Assembly: GCA_963748205.1 (NCBI GenBank)
Contig: CAVVIB010000023.1
Coordinates: 62,001 to 126,000 of the forward strand
Direction of reading: 5' to 3'
From: JAIBJN01 sp963748205
GTDB taxonomy: Bacteria > Actinomycetota > Thermoleophilia > Gaiellales > Gaiellaceae
DNA: 64,000 nucleotides
A program made the position numbers and the translations under genes. A model generated the notes under the pieces. The model worked only from the letters and a program-made list of their open reading frames with translations. It was not told where the DNA came from and made no database searches. Below are positions 1 to 8,169 of the stretch, in pieces (position 1 is the first letter of the stretch; every line of letters begins with the position of its first letter).

Positions 1-1
1 C

Positions 2-601
2 GTCCTCGCGCTCGCCGCTGTCGTCGCCGCCTTCGCCGCAGTGCTCGCCGTCTCGCCCGGTGCGCGCGGCGCGCTCGCCGACTGGCTCGACTTCCTCCCG
101 GGCGTGCGGGTCGAGCGCGTCGACGAGCTCCCGAGCATGCCGCTCGCCTCGTGGACCGGGGTCTACGGCGAGGAGGTCACCCTCGCCGAGGCGGAGCGGC
201 AGGCGCCGTTCGAGATCCTCCTCCCGGAGTCTCTCGGCGAGCCCGATCTCGTCTACCGCTACCGGGATCCCTCGGGCGGCCTGGTGATCACGGCGGTCTA
301 CGGCGACGAGCGCGACGCCCGCCTCGTCCTCACCCAGTGGACGACCGAGGACGTCCTCTTCCACAAGCTGCTCGGCCCGGTCACCCAGGCGGAGCTCGTG
401 GACGTGCGCGAGGCGCGCGGGCTCTGGATCAGCGGCAACGAGCACGTCGTCTTCTACCTCGGCGGGGACTTCCAGGAGCGCGCCGCTCCGGGCGCGCTGG
501 CCGGGAACGTCCTCGTGTGGCAGGAGGGCGACGTCGGCTACCGGCTCGAAGCCGGCGTCGGCCGCGAGCGGGCCCTCGAGCTCGCCGCCGAGCTGCGCTA
601 G
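2..601 (+). CDS. Anti-sigma-factor-like membrane protein, 5' end missing
   Basis: The reading frame is open from the first bases of the window, so the N-terminus lies outside. The visible 199 residues begin with an Ala/Val-rich hydrophobic stretch that looks like the end of a membrane span. A 130-residue extracytoplasmic-type domain follows, with the pattern PFEILLPESLGEPD, VYRYRDP and a late GNVLVWQEGDVGYRLE segment. This resembles the DUF4367-type sensor domain at the C-terminus of some anti-sigma factors, which would make the missing part a zinc-finger anti-sigma domain. That is inference from a partial sequence; a plain membrane-anchored protein of unknown role is the alternative. Confidence 0.6.
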   Translation, partial: VLALAAVVAAFAAVLAVSPGARGALADWLDFLPGVRVERVDELPSMPLASWTGVYGEEVTLAEAERQAPFEILLPESLGEPDLVYRYRDPSGGLVITAVYGDERDARLVLTQWTTEDVLFHKLLGPVTQAELVDVREARGLWISGNEHVVFYLGGDFQERAAPGALAGNVLVWQEGDVGYRLEAGVGRERALELAAELR

Positions 602-639
602 CCCGTAACGCCGCTCCCGGCCCCGGTGTACCAGGGGCG

Positions 640-1683
640 ATGCGCCGGCACGCCGCCGTCCTCGTTCTGCTCCTCCTCGCCGCCGGCTGCGGCGGCGACG
701 GGGAGGACGCCGCGCGCCAGACCACCGCCGCGGTCGAGACGCCCGAGCCGGTGCTCGAGCTGCCGTACGACCTCGCCGTCGACGCCGAAGGGCAGATCTA
801 CGTCGCCGACGGGCTCCTCCACCAGGTCATCCGCGTCGATCCCGAGACCGGGGAGAGCGAGGTCTTCGCCGGCACCGGCGAGGTCGGCTCGGACGGCGAC
901 GGCGGGCCTGCGGTCGAGGCGACCATTCAGGAGCCGGTCGGAATCGCGTTCGGCCCGGACGGGAGCCTCTTCATCGCCGACTTCACGGCGAACCGGATCC
1001 GCGCCGTCGCGCCGGACGGCACGATCTCCACGGTCGCGGGCACCGGCCGCGACGGCCGGACAGGAGACGGGGGCCAGGCGACGCGGGCCGACCTCGGGCT
1101 ACCGGCGTACGTCGCGCTGGATCCAACCGGGCGGTACCTCGCCGTCCCGACGCTCGGGAACTTCGTGCGCCGCGTCGATCTGGAGACCGGCCTCATCGAG
1201 ACGGTCGCCGGGGACGGCGAGCAGCGGACGACGGGCGAGGGAGGGCCGGCGGCGAAGGCAAGCGTCGAGTCGCCGCACGGGGCGGCCTACGACGAGGACG
1301 GGAACCTGTACTTCCCGGATGGCCAGAGCCTGATCAGGCGGGTGCTCGCCGAGGGCAGCAGGATCGAAACGGCCGTCGACGGGCTCGAGGGCGGCACCTT
1401 CAAGGTGCTCTTCGCACCCGACGGCTCCCTCTACCTGATCTCGGGCGATCCCTCGGGCGGCCAGGTGAGCCGGGTGGCCGAGGACGGCTCGCTCGAGGTC
1501 GTCGTCGGCACGGGCTCGCTCGGGGCGAGCGACGACGGCATGCGCGCGACCGAGATCGGCGTCCTCCCGAGCGACATCGCCTTCGCGCCGGACGGCGCGC
1601 TCCTCTTCAGCCAGTCCGAGCCGGAGCCGGCGGTTCGGCGCGTCGACCCGGAGACGGGCGTGGTGACGACGATCCTGCGCTGA
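640..1683 (+). CDS. NHL-repeat beta-propeller lipoprotein
   Basis: A 347-residue exported protein. The ATG at 640 is chosen because it gives a signal peptide ending in a lipobox (LLAAGC), so it should be a membrane-anchored lipoprotein. The mature part has at least five repeats of the type 'GxAFGPDGSLFIADxxxNRIRxV', separated by Gly/Asp-rich loops such as GTGEVGSDGDGGPA, typical of NHL six-bladed propellers. NHL propellers bind proteins, sugars or other ligands; none can be named here. It lies 38 bases after the anti-sigma-like gene and may be co-transcribed with it. Confidence 0.8.
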   Translation: MRRHAAVLVLLLLAAGCGGDGEDAARQTTAAVETPEPVLELPYDLAVDAEGQIYVADGLLHQVIRVDPETGESEVFAGTGEVGSDGDGGPAVEATIQEPVGIAFGPDGSLFIADFTANRIRAVAPDGTISTVAGTGRDGRTGDGGQATRADLGLPAYVALDPTGRYLAVPTLGNFVRRVDLETGLIETVAGDGEQRTTGEGGPAAKASVESPHGAAYDEDGNLYFPDGQSLIRRVLAEGSRIETAVDGLEGGTFKVLFAPDGSLYLISGDPSGGQVSRVAEDGSLEVVVGTGSLGASDDGMRATEIGVLPSDIAFAPDGALLFSQSEPEPAVRRVDPETGVVTTILR

Positions 1684-1686
1684 CCG

Positions 1687-2070
1687 TCAGGCGTACGAGA
1701 TGAGCTCGAGCAGCGAGCCGTCCGGGTCGCGGAAGTACACGCTCATGCCCTGCCCGCGTCCTCCCGCCCGCTCGACGGGCCCTGCCTCGATCTCCACCTC
1801 GTGGGTGCGCAGATGCTCCACAGCCTGCTCGATCGGGCCGGGCCAGACGAAGCAGAGGTCGCCGTTCCCGGGACGCACCGGCTCCGTCGCGACCAGGCTG
1901 CCGACGTCCGTGTCGGGGCCGTGGACGTTCAGCCGCTGGTCGCCGAAGGCGTACGCGAACCGGCCGGCTCCGATCGGCACGACCTCGGCGCCGAGCACGT
2001 CCGCGTAGAACGCGTTGGAGCGATCCCAGTCGCTGACCGCGATGACGACGTGGTCGAGCTCGAGCCTCAG
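1687..2070 (-). CDS. VOC (glyoxalase/bleomycin-resistance) family protein
   Basis: A protein of about 127 residues with one VOC fold. It starts LELDHVVIAVSDW with metal-ligand-type His, and later has LNVHGP, LCFVWPGP and YFRDPDGSLLELISY, where the last Glu is the usual metal ligand. VOC proteins are metal-dependent isomerases, dioxygenases or drug-binding proteins; the substrate cannot be read. The start is uncertain: no ATG or GTG precedes the conserved N-terminus, and a CTG at 2070 overlapping the upstream cupin stop by four bases fits best. The tight overlap implies one transcript with the cupin gene. Confidence 0.75.
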   Translation of the reverse strand: MRLELDHVVIAVSDWDRSNAFYADVLGAEVVPIGAGRFAYAFGDQRLNVHGPDTDVGSLVATEPVRPGNGDLCFVWPGPIEQAVEHLRTHEVEIEAGPVERAGGRGQGMSVYFRDPDGSLLELISYA

Positions 2071-2534
2071 AGCTCGCGGTCCCAGTAGTCGACGCCGCTC
2101 TCGCGCCGGACCATGACGTCGTCGGCCTCGTTCCCCGTCCAGAGCCCGATTTTCTCGCTGTCCGGGTAGACGGCGACCGCGGGGAAGCCCTTGGTCGAGA
2201 GGATCACCATCCGGGCGGGCTCGTCCGTCTTGTTCGTGACGGCATGGGCGCCTTCCGGCCCCTCCGGGAAGCAGACGACGTCGCCGGGCTCGAGCTCGTG
2301 CTCTCCCTCGGGGTCGCGCAGCGTCGGCCGGCCGGTGACGACGAGGAGCCACTCCTCGCAGCCGTACTCGTAGTGGTACGGGAAGGTGGTCTGGCCGGGA
2401 GGGAGCTCGTAGATCGTGGCGCCCACGAGCTTCGCTCCGAGCTCGGGCGCGAGGCGGGCGAACGAGAAGCCGAAGCCGTCCGGTCGCTCGGACGCGTCCT
2501 CGAGCGGAGCGGAGAAGAGGTTGACGCGGCGCAC
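2067..2534 (-). CDS. Cupin-domain protein
   Basis: A 155-residue single-domain cupin. Motif 1 appears around YELPPGQTTFPYHYEYGCEE with the metal-binding His/Glu set, and motif 2 around PGDVVCFPEGPEGAHAVTN. The C-terminal part carries a conserved tail ending DYWDREL. GTG at 2534 is chosen because the residues before it in the frame are low-complexity and overlap purA. Such small cupins are sugar- or small-molecule-binding proteins or enzymes of unknown substrate. It lies seven bases downstream of purA on the same strand and overlaps the VOC gene. Confidence 0.8.
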   Translation of the reverse strand: MRRVNLFSAPLEDASERPDGFGFSFARLAPELGAKLVGATIYELPPGQTTFPYHYEYGCEEWLLVVTGRPTLRDPEGEHELEPGDVVCFPEGPEGAHAVTNKTDEPARMVILSTKGFPAVAVYPDSEKIGLWTGNEADDVMVRRESGVDYWDREL

Positions 2535-2541
2535 GCCGGGA

Positions 2542-3837
2542 TTATCCCGCGACGCCGGCGAGCCCGCTCGGGGCGACGACGCGCTCGCGCTCGGCCCCGA
2601 CGCTGATGAGGCAGACCTCGACGCCGAGCTGCTCCTCGATGAAGGAGACGTACGCGCGGGCGGCGTCGGGGAGGTCGGCGAGCGACTCGGCCTCATCGAG
2701 CGAGGCCTTCCAGCCGGACAGCGTCTCGTACACGGGCTGCGCGTGGTGGAAGTCGCTCTGGTGTGCCGGGAACTCGTCCGTCTCCGTCCCGTCGGGTAGG
2801 CGGTAGCGCGTGCAGACGGGGATCTCGTCGAACGCGGAGAGGACGTCGAGCTTCGTCAGCACGAGGCTCGTCATCCCGTTGACCCGGACGGCGAAGCGGA
2901 GCGCGACGAGGTCGAGCCAGCCGCAGCGCCGCTCGCGGCCCGTGGTCGTCCCGTACTCGGCGCCGAGCTCGCGGACGCGGGCTGACTGCTCGCCCTCGAT
3001 CTCGGTCGGGAACGGCCCCTCGCCGACCCGCGTGACGTACGCCTTGGCGACGCCGAGGACGCGGTCGATCCGGGTCGGCCCGATGCCGACCCCGGTCGCG
3101 GCTGCGCCGGCGACGGGGTTCGACGAGGTGACGAACGGATACGTGCCGTGGTCGAGGTCGAGCAGCGTCCCCTGCGCTCCCTCCAGGAGCACGCGCCGCC
3201 CGTCGCGCAGCGCGCGGTCGACCAGCAGGGACGTGTCCGCGACGTACGGGCGCAGCCGGACCGCGTAGGTCTCCATGCGCGCCGCGAGCTCCTCGACTTC
3301 GAGCGTCGGCACCTCGTGGATCCGCTCGAGCAGGAGGTTCTTCTCGGCGAGCGCCGTCTCGAACTTCTGGCGCAGGATCTTGGGGTCGAGGATGTCCTGG
3401 ACGCGGATGCCGATGCGCGCCGCCTTGTCGGCGTACGCCGGCCCGATCCCCCGCCGCGTCGTCCCGATCTGAAGGCGCCCCAGCTTGCGCTCGCTGGCGG
3501 AGTCGACGGCGACGTGCCACGGCATGATCAGATGGGCGTCGCCCGAGATGCGGACGGTCTCGGTCGCGATCCCGCGGCCCTCGAGCTCGTCGAGCTCGTC
3601 GACGAGGAGACCGGGGTCGACGACGCACCCGGCGCCGACGACGCAGAGCTTCCCGGAGAGGATCCCCGACGGCACGTGGTGGAGCGCGAAGCGCTGGCCG
3701 TCGATCACGATCGTGTGCCCGGCGTTCGGGCCGCCCTGGTAGCGGCAGACGACGTCCGAGTCGCGGGCGAGGAGGTCGACGATCTTCCCTTTCCCTTCGT
3801 CGCCCCACTGGGCGCCGACGATCACGGTGGCGGGCAT
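2542..3837 (-). CDS. purA: Adenylosuccinate synthetase
   Basis: A 431-residue cytoplasmic enzyme that joins IMP and aspartate using GTP, the first committed step to AMP. The N-terminus has the family P-loop GDEGKGK, the IMP-binding segment NAGHTIV and the catalytic His. Later blocks include QIGTTRRGIGPAYADK, GAQGTLLDLDHGTYPFVTSS and TTTGRERRCGW, and the length is normal. The ATG at 3837 is the family start; the frame stays open further upstream but without family sequence. It is divergent from dnaB and followed by the cupin and VOC genes. Confidence 0.97.
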   Translation of the reverse strand: MPATVIVGAQWGDEGKGKIVDLLARDSDVVCRYQGGPNAGHTIVIDGQRFALHHVPSGILSGKLCVVGAGCVVDPGLLVDELDELEGRGIATETVRISGDAHLIMPWHVAVDSASERKLGRLQIGTTRRGIGPAYADKAARIGIRVQDILDPKILRQKFETALAEKNLLLERIHEVPTLEVEELAARMETYAVRLRPYVADTSLLVDRALRDGRRVLLEGAQGTLLDLDHGTYPFVTSSNPVAGAAATGVGIGPTRIDRVLGVAKAYVTRVGEGPFPTEIEGEQSARVRELGAEYGTTTGRERRCGWLDLVALRFAVRVNGMTSLVLTKLDVLSAFDEIPVCTRYRLPDGTETDEFPAHQSDFHHAQPVYETLSGWKASLDEAESLADLPDAARAYVSFIEEQLGVEVCLISVGAERERVVAPSGLAGVAG

Positions 3838-3980
3838 CGACTGGAGCTTAGTCCGCGCACCGGCGACGGGCGCCGTCCACACGGGGGTGTGGAGCGTTCG
3901 GCGAAAGTTCGCGCGTAGAGCGGGAATCTCGTGCACAGGGCCTGTGGGTTCCCGTGGGCACTGTCGTCCGCAAGGTATGG

Positions 3981-3992
3981 GAACATGTGTTC
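3981..3992. promoter_or_regulatory. LexA/SOS-box-like palindrome in the purA-dnaB intergenic region
   Basis: The 225-bp gap between divergent purA and dnaB contains the perfect palindrome GAACATGTGTTC, which fits the Gram-positive LexA operator core GAAC-N4-GTTC. It ends 70 bases before the dnaB start and lies 144 bases before the purA start, so dnaB is the likelier target. A second box of the same type lies before ssb at 7622-7633, which supports both. No clear -35/-10 pair was recognised around it. Confidence 0.6.
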
Positions 3993-4062
3993 TCTTTGCC
4001 TGCAACGGGGGGATTTTCCGACTGTGGATTCACGATCAACAGGCCACATAGAGTCACGTCCC

Positions 4063-5427
4063 ATGGCGACGAACGGAGCCAGGACAGCCACTGTCCAGGA
4101 CCCTCAGGTCCCCCCGCAGAACCTCGACGCGGAGGAATCGGTCCTCGGCGCCATGATGCTCTCGCCCGGGGCGATTGCGGCCGTCAGCGAGGTTCTCGCA
4201 GCCGACGGGCGCGAGTTCTACCGCGAGAGCCACGGGAAGATCTACCGCGGGGCGCTCGCCCTCTATGCGAAGGGCGAGCCGGTCGACGCGATCACGCTCG
4301 TCGACGAGCTCGACGAACGGGGCGAGCTCGAGGACGTCGGCGGCAAGGTTCGCGTCCACGAGCTGGCGGCGCTCGTCCCGGCGAGCGCGAACGCCGGCCA
4401 CTACGCGCAGATCGTCAAGGAGACGGCGACGCTCCGCGGCCTCATCCGCGTCGGCGGCGAGATCGCGCGTCTCGGCTGGGAGCGGCCCGGCGAGACGCCC
4501 GAGCTCGTCGACCGCGCCGAGCAGATCCTCTTCGACCTCGCGCAGGAGAAGGCGACCTCCGAGTTCAGCCACATCGAGGCGCTGCTGAAGGAGAGCTTCG
4601 AGCGGATCACCCAGCTCTACGAGTCGGGCGCCGACGTCACCGGCGTGCCCTCCGGCTTCCGCGACCTCGACCGCATCACCTCGGGCTTCCAGGAGGGGAA
4701 CCTGATCGTCATGGCCGCGCGCCCGAGCATGGGCAAGTCGGCCCTCGGGCTCGGGGTCGCCGCCAACCTCGCGGTGCGCAAGAACGTCCCGGTCGCGCTC
4801 TTCACGCTCGAGATGTCCAAGTCCGAGGTGACGCAGCGGCTCATGTGCAGCGAGGCGAAGGTCGAGTCACAGCGGCTGCGCACCGGGAAGCTCTCGGCCG
4901 ACGACTGGCCCCGGCTGACCACCTCCTGCGACAAGCTCGCCAAGGCTCCGATCTACGTCGACGACACGGGCTCGATCACGATGATGGAGATCCGCTCGAA
5001 GGCGCGCCGCCTGAAGGCGAAGCAGCCCGACCTCGGCCTGATCATCGTCGACTACCTCCAGCTGATGACCTCGGGGACGAACGCGGAGAACCGGGTCCAG
5101 GAGGTGTCGCAGATCTCGCGGTCGCTCAAGGTGCTCGCGCGCGACCTCGACGTCCCGATCATCGCGCTCTCCCAGCTCTCGCGCGCGGTCGAGCAGCGCC
5201 ACGACAAGCGGCCGATCCTCTCCGACCTCCGCGAGAGCGGCTCGATCGAGCAGGACGCCGACATCGTCATGTTCATCTACCGCGACGAGTACTACAACGG
5301 CGAGGAGTCCGACCAGCAGGGCCTCGCCGAGGTCATCGTCGCCAAGCACCGCAACGGCCCCACCGACACGGTCAAGCTCTCGTTCCTCAAGCGGTACGCG
5401 AAGTTCTCGGATCTGGCCGCGGCCTAG
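4063..5427 (+). CDS. dnaB: Replicative DNA helicase DnaB
   Basis: A 454-residue hexameric helicase that unwinds DNA at the replication fork. The N-terminal domain starts PPQNLDAEESVLGAMMLS, and the RecA-like ATPase has Walker A ARPSMGKSAL, Walker B LIIVDYLQLM and the motif LSQLSRAVEQR. The length is that of an intein-free DnaB. The ATG at 4063 follows family length; the frame is open further upstream without family sequence. A LexA-like box precedes it, and a 167-bp foldback element begins at its stop codon. Confidence 0.97.
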   Translation: MATNGARTATVQDPQVPPQNLDAEESVLGAMMLSPGAIAAVSEVLAADGREFYRESHGKIYRGALALYAKGEPVDAITLVDELDERGELEDVGGKVRVHELAALVPASANAGHYAQIVKETATLRGLIRVGGEIARLGWERPGETPELVDRAEQILFDLAQEKATSEFSHIEALLKESFERITQLYESGADVTGVPSGFRDLDRITSGFQEGNLIVMAARPSMGKSALGLGVAANLAVRKNVPVALFTLEMSKSEVTQRLMCSEAKVESQRLRTGKLSADDWPRLTTSCDKLAKAPIYVDDTGSITMMEIRSKARRLKAKQPDLGLIIVDYLQLMTSGTNAENRVQEVSQISRSLKVLARDLDVPIIALSQLSRAVEQRHDKRPILSDLRESGSIEQDADIVMFIYRDEYYNGEESDQQGLAEVIVAKHRNGPTDTVKLSFLKRYAKFSDLAAA

Positions 5428-5592
5428 GAGGGCTTGACGAAATAGTGGCTGTGCCGCCGGGCCGCGCTGCTCGCCCCGAGGACTGCGTCCTCAGTCGCGC
5501 CCGTATCTTGTTCGATACGAACGCTCCCTGCGTCCTTGCCTCGGAACGATCATCGCACCCCGGCGACGAGCACCATTCCGCCAAACCCTCCT
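5426..5592. repeat. 167-bp foldback element, copy 1
   Basis: This noncoding segment begins at the dnaB stop codon. Its ends are the inverted pair AGGAGGG and CCCTCCT, and base n tends to pair with base 168-n along nearly the whole length, giving one long imperfect hairpin capped by CGTATC-loop-GATACG. A second copy of identical length at 43008-43174 differs at about 14 positions. Two of these differences are paired compensatory changes, which indicates that the folded form is maintained. No coding potential is seen. It could be a MITE-like repeat, a terminator or a structured RNA. Confidence 0.85.
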
Positions 5593-5613
5593 GGGTCTCC
5601 CGGTTAAACGAAA

Positions 5614-5643
5614 CGAGGCGCCGGTGCCGCATCCGACGCCTCG
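5614..5643 (-). terminator. Possible terminator-like hairpin
   Basis: The inverted repeat CGAGGCG / CGCCTCG has a 16-base loop. On the minus strand it is followed by TTTCGTTT, which resembles a weak intrinsic terminator for leftward transcription, perhaps read-through from the ribosomal protein operon. The rest of the 5593-5760 gap shows nothing recognisable. Confidence 0.3.
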
Positions 5644-5760
5644 CTTCTGAGGAGGGCCCGTGGCTTCTGTGAGCCGTGTGCCGCTGACCTCCAGACGCCG
5701 GGGTCGCAGGTTTTCTTCCCCGCCGGGAAGGAAGTCGCGCCCGCGGGCGTTTTCACAGGC

Positions 5761-6078
5761 GTGATCGCCCGCTGGTGGAGAGGCTGGGCCGCGACGGCGG
5801 AGGACGCCGACGCGTACGAGGAGCTGCTGCGCTCCACGATCTTCCCCTGGGTGCGCACCTTCGAGGGGCAGGAGGGCACGTACCTCTTCCGCCGCGAGCT
5901 TCCGGCGGGCGAGGTCGAGTTCGCCACGCTCACCCTCTGGGAGTCCTGGGACGACGTCAGGGCCTTCGCCGGCGACGATGCCGAGACCGCCGTCGTCCCC
6001 GACGAGGCGCGCGCGGTGCTCTCGCGCTGGGACGAGCGCTCGGCGCACTACGAGCTGATCGAAGGGCCTGCCGGCTAG
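5761..6078 (+). CDS. Antibiotic-biosynthesis-monooxygenase-like (ABM) domain protein
   Basis: A 105-residue protein starting at GTG. The pattern 'RWWRGWAATAEDADAYEELL... FEGQEGTYLFRRE... FATLTLWESWDDVRAFAG' is that of the ferredoxin-like ABM fold: a helix with 'adaYeelL', then strands ending in a conserved W-x-S-W-D-D-V motif. Members include small cofactor-free oxygenases and many proteins of unknown function. It converges with rplI and the genes end 18 bases apart. Confidence 0.65.
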   Translation: MIARWWRGWAATAEDADAYEELLRSTIFPWVRTFEGQEGTYLFRRELPAGEVEFATLTLWESWDDVRAFAGDDAETAVVPDEARAVLSRWDERSAHYELIEGPAG

Positions 6079-6096
6079 TCCGGCGGGCGCGAGCCT

Positions 6097-6855
6097 CTAG
6101 CGGCCCTCGGCCTCCGCGTCCTCGGGCTCGGCCGTAGCCTCGGCGTCAGCCTCGGGCTCCGCAGGCGCCTCCGGCTCGGCGGACGCCTCCGGCGCGGGCG
6201 CGGCCTCGGCCTCGACGGGCTCGGCACCCGCGGCGTCGGCCTCGACAGGCTCGGCCTCGGCGACCTCAGCCTCCTCGGCCTCGACGACCTCCTCGATCGC
6301 GGCCTGCGCCTCGGCCGCCGCCTGGCGGTCGGCCTCTGCCGCAGCCTCGGCCGCGGCCGCCTCCTCGGCGGCGTAGGCCTCGAGCTCCTCTTCAGGAGGC
6401 AGCTCCCCGCCGATCGGGACGACGAGCGTCTTCACCTCGACGACGACGCCCTCGAAAACGGTGATCGGGATCTCGTAGCGCCCGATCCGCTTGATGGGGT
6501 CGGAGAGGTCGATCTTGCGGCGGTCGACGCGGATCTTCCGCGCGCGCCAGAGCTCGTCGGTGATGTCGGTCGACGTGACCGAGCCGAAGAGCGTGCCGCG
6601 CTCGCCGGCGTTGACCTCGAAGCGGAGGACGGTCTTGCGCAGGGTCTCGGCGATCGCCTCCGCCTGATCGGCGGTACGCGCCTCGTGCCGCGCGCGCTCG
6701 TTCTCACGCTTCTCGAGCTCGGCGACGAGGGCGTCGGTCGCCGGCTGCGCGAGCTTGCGCGGTTGGAGGTAGTTGCGCATGTAGCCGCGCGAGACCGAGA
6801 CGACCTCGCCGCGCAGGCCCACCTTGTCGACGTCCTTGAGCAGGATCACGTCCAT
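6097..6855 (-). CDS. rplI: 50S ribosomal protein L9 with a long acidic tail
   Basis: A 252-residue L9. The first ~150 residues are canonical: start MDVILLKDVDKVG, the rRNA-binding signature GYMRNYLQPRKLA, the long connecting helix and the C-terminal lobe FEVNAGERGTLFGSVT. The last ~100 residues are an added Ala/Glu/Pro-rich acidic tail, absent from ordinary L9 (about 150 residues). It is the last gene of rpsF-ssb-rpsR-rplI and abuts the rpsR stop codon directly. The tail may be a disordered extension or a binding surface; its role is unknown. Confidence 0.95.
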   Translation of the reverse strand: MDVILLKDVDKVGLRGEVVSVSRGYMRNYLQPRKLAQPATDALVAELEKRENERARHEARTADQAEAIAETLRKTVLRFEVNAGERGTLFGSVTSTDITDELWRARKIRVDRRKIDLSDPIKRIGRYEIPITVFEGVVVEVKTLVVPIGGELPPEEELEAYAAEEAAAAEAAAEADRQAAAEAQAAIEEVVEAEEAEVAEAEPVEADAAGAEPVEAEAAPAPEASAEPEAPAEPEADAEATAEPEDAEAEGR

Positions 6856-7134
6856 TTAGCGCCCGCCGCTCCCGTGGTGCGACTCGACGTAGGGCAGGAG
6901 CGCGACCTCGCGCGCCCGCTTCACCGCGACCGCGATCTGGTCCTGATGGCGGCGGCAGGCGCCCGTGATCCGCCGCGAGCGGATCTTGCCCTTCTCGGAG
7001 ATGTAGCGCCGCAGCTGGTTGTAGTTCTTGTAGTCGACCTCTTCGATCTTCTCCCGGCAGAAGTAACAGCTCTTCCGCCGGGTCGGGCCCGACGAGGGAG
7101 ACGTGCGCCGGCGCTTGGCCTGCTCTCGTGCCAT
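6856..7134 (-). CDS. rpsR: 30S ribosomal protein S18
   Basis: A 92-residue S18 with the basic N-terminus, KNYNQLRRYISEKGKI and RRITGACRRHQDQIAVAVKRARE. It carries CYFC near residue 23 and a CRRH later, so it is the zinc-binding (C+) form rather than the zinc-free paralogue that some actinobacteria switch to in zinc starvation. It is third in the operon. The stop codon is immediately followed by the rplI ATG. Confidence 0.97.
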   Translation of the reverse strand: MAREQAKRRRTSPSSGPTRRKSCYFCREKIEEVDYKNYNQLRRYISEKGKIRSRRITGACRRHQDQIAVAVKRAREVALLPYVESHHGSGGR

Positions 7135-7154
7135 CTGCTTTCGAACCTCGCTCT

Positions 7155-7601
7155 CTAGAACGGAATGTCGTCGTCGGCCGCAGCCGCGCCCGCCGGCGCG
7201 AAGTCCGTGCGGTCGGCCGTGACGTCGGACGCCGGGATGTACTGACCCTGCTCGCCGCCGCTTTCGCCGCGGCTGTCGAGGAACTGCACCTGGAAGGCCA
7301 CGACCTCGACCTTCGAGCGCTTGCCCCCGTCCTGGGCCTCCCAGGAGGACCAGTCGAGCCGGCCGTCGATGCCGACGCGGCGACCCTTGGCGAGGTGCTG
7401 CGAGAGCATCTCGGCCTGGTTCCCGAAGACCTTCACGTCGAAGAAGTTCGGCTTGTCGGTCCAGTTGCCGGCCTCGTCCTTCTGGCGGCCGTTGACGGCG
7501 AGCCCGAGCTGCAGGACGGGCGATCCGGACGGCAGGTGCCGAAGCTCCGGGTCGCGCGTCAGGCGCCCGACGAGCGTTACGCGGTTGATATCTCCAGCCA
7601 T
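7155..7601 (-). CDS. ssb: Single-stranded DNA-binding protein
   Basis: A 148-residue SSB with one OB fold (NRVTLVGRLTRDPELR, FFDVKVFGNQAE, KGRRVGIDGRL) and a flexible linker ending in the acidic tip DDDIPF. That tip recruits replication and repair proteins. It sits between rpsF and rpsR in the standard bacterial order. A GAAC-N4-GTTC box lies 20 bases upstream of its ATG, so it may have its own damage-inducible promoter inside the operon. Confidence 0.97.
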   Translation of the reverse strand: MAGDINRVTLVGRLTRDPELRHLPSGSPVLQLGLAVNGRQKDEAGNWTDKPNFFDVKVFGNQAEMLSQHLAKGRRVGIDGRLDWSSWEAQDGGKRSKVEVVAFQVQFLDSRGESGGEQGQYIPASDVTADRTDFAPAGAAAADDDIPF

Positions 7602-7621
7602 GGCTTCAGAGCTCCTCAGTC

Positions 7622-7633
7622 GAACGTCTGTTC
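7622..7633. promoter_or_regulatory. LexA/SOS-box-like palindrome before ssb
   Basis: GAACGTCTGTTC, flanked as TCGAAC-N4-GTTCTA, matches the actinobacterial/Gram-positive LexA operator core. It lies in the 36-bp rpsF-ssb gap, 20 bases upstream of the ssb start. This would allow SOS induction of ssb independently of rpsF. It matches the type of site found upstream of dnaB. Confidence 0.6.
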
Positions 7634-7637
7634 TATG

Positions 7638-8027
7638 CTACTCCGCCGCCGGGACGGCCTCGCGCGGCGGGGCCGGGGGCGCGTCGCGGGACTCGCGCGC
7701 GTGGTGCTGGGACGGCTCGCGCTGCGACGTCGTGCGGGCGGTCGGGATCCTGCGGACGGCCATGTGCCGGAGCACGCCGTCGGTGATCTTGAGGATGCGC
7801 GTGAGCTCGTCGAGCGTCTCCGCATCGCAGTCGAAGACGAGGAGGTAATAGAACGCCTCGGTCTTCTTGTCGATCTCGAACGCGAGCTTGCGCCTGCCCC
7901 ACGCGTCGTCGCTCTGCCAGCTTCCGCCGCGCTGCTCCACGAGCTCCCGGATCCGCGTCAGGATCTCGTTCTGGCGGTCGTCGGCAAGCTCGGCATCGAG
8001 CAGCAGCATGATCTCGTATGGATTCAT
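7638..8027 (-). CDS. rpsF: 30S ribosomal protein S6
   Basis: A 129-residue S6 with YEIMLLLDAEL, WGRRKLAFEIDKKTEAFYYLLVFDCD and ILRITD-like blocks followed by VLRHMAVRR. It has a short Pro/Ser-rich C-terminal extension of about 30 residues. It is the first gene of rpsF-ssb-rpsR-rplI, whose promoter should lie in the 142-bp gap 8028-8169 shared with the divergent gene at 8170; no promoter elements stand out there. Confidence 0.95.
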   Translation of the reverse strand: MNPYEIMLLLDAELADDRQNEILTRIRELVEQRGGSWQSDDAWGRRKLAFEIDKKTEAFYYLLVFDCDAETLDELTRILKITDGVLRHMAVRRIPTARTTSQREPSQHHARESRDAPPAPPREAVPAAE

Positions 8028-8169
8028 CGGTTCCCGTCTCTCCTTCCCTCGGTCTACACGGCCCCGCCTTCGTGCGCCACTCGGGAATCAGCGGCGCCCG
8101 GCGAAGCAGGAAGCTCGTCGAGTATAGCGGCGGTCTCGGGGTTGCCCGGCGCCTGGGTGTCGTGAAAGA

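Noticed and set aside
4063..5427. Intein in DnaB
   Set aside because: DnaB is a common intein site, but the ATPase motifs are continuous and the length is normal, so there is no insertion.
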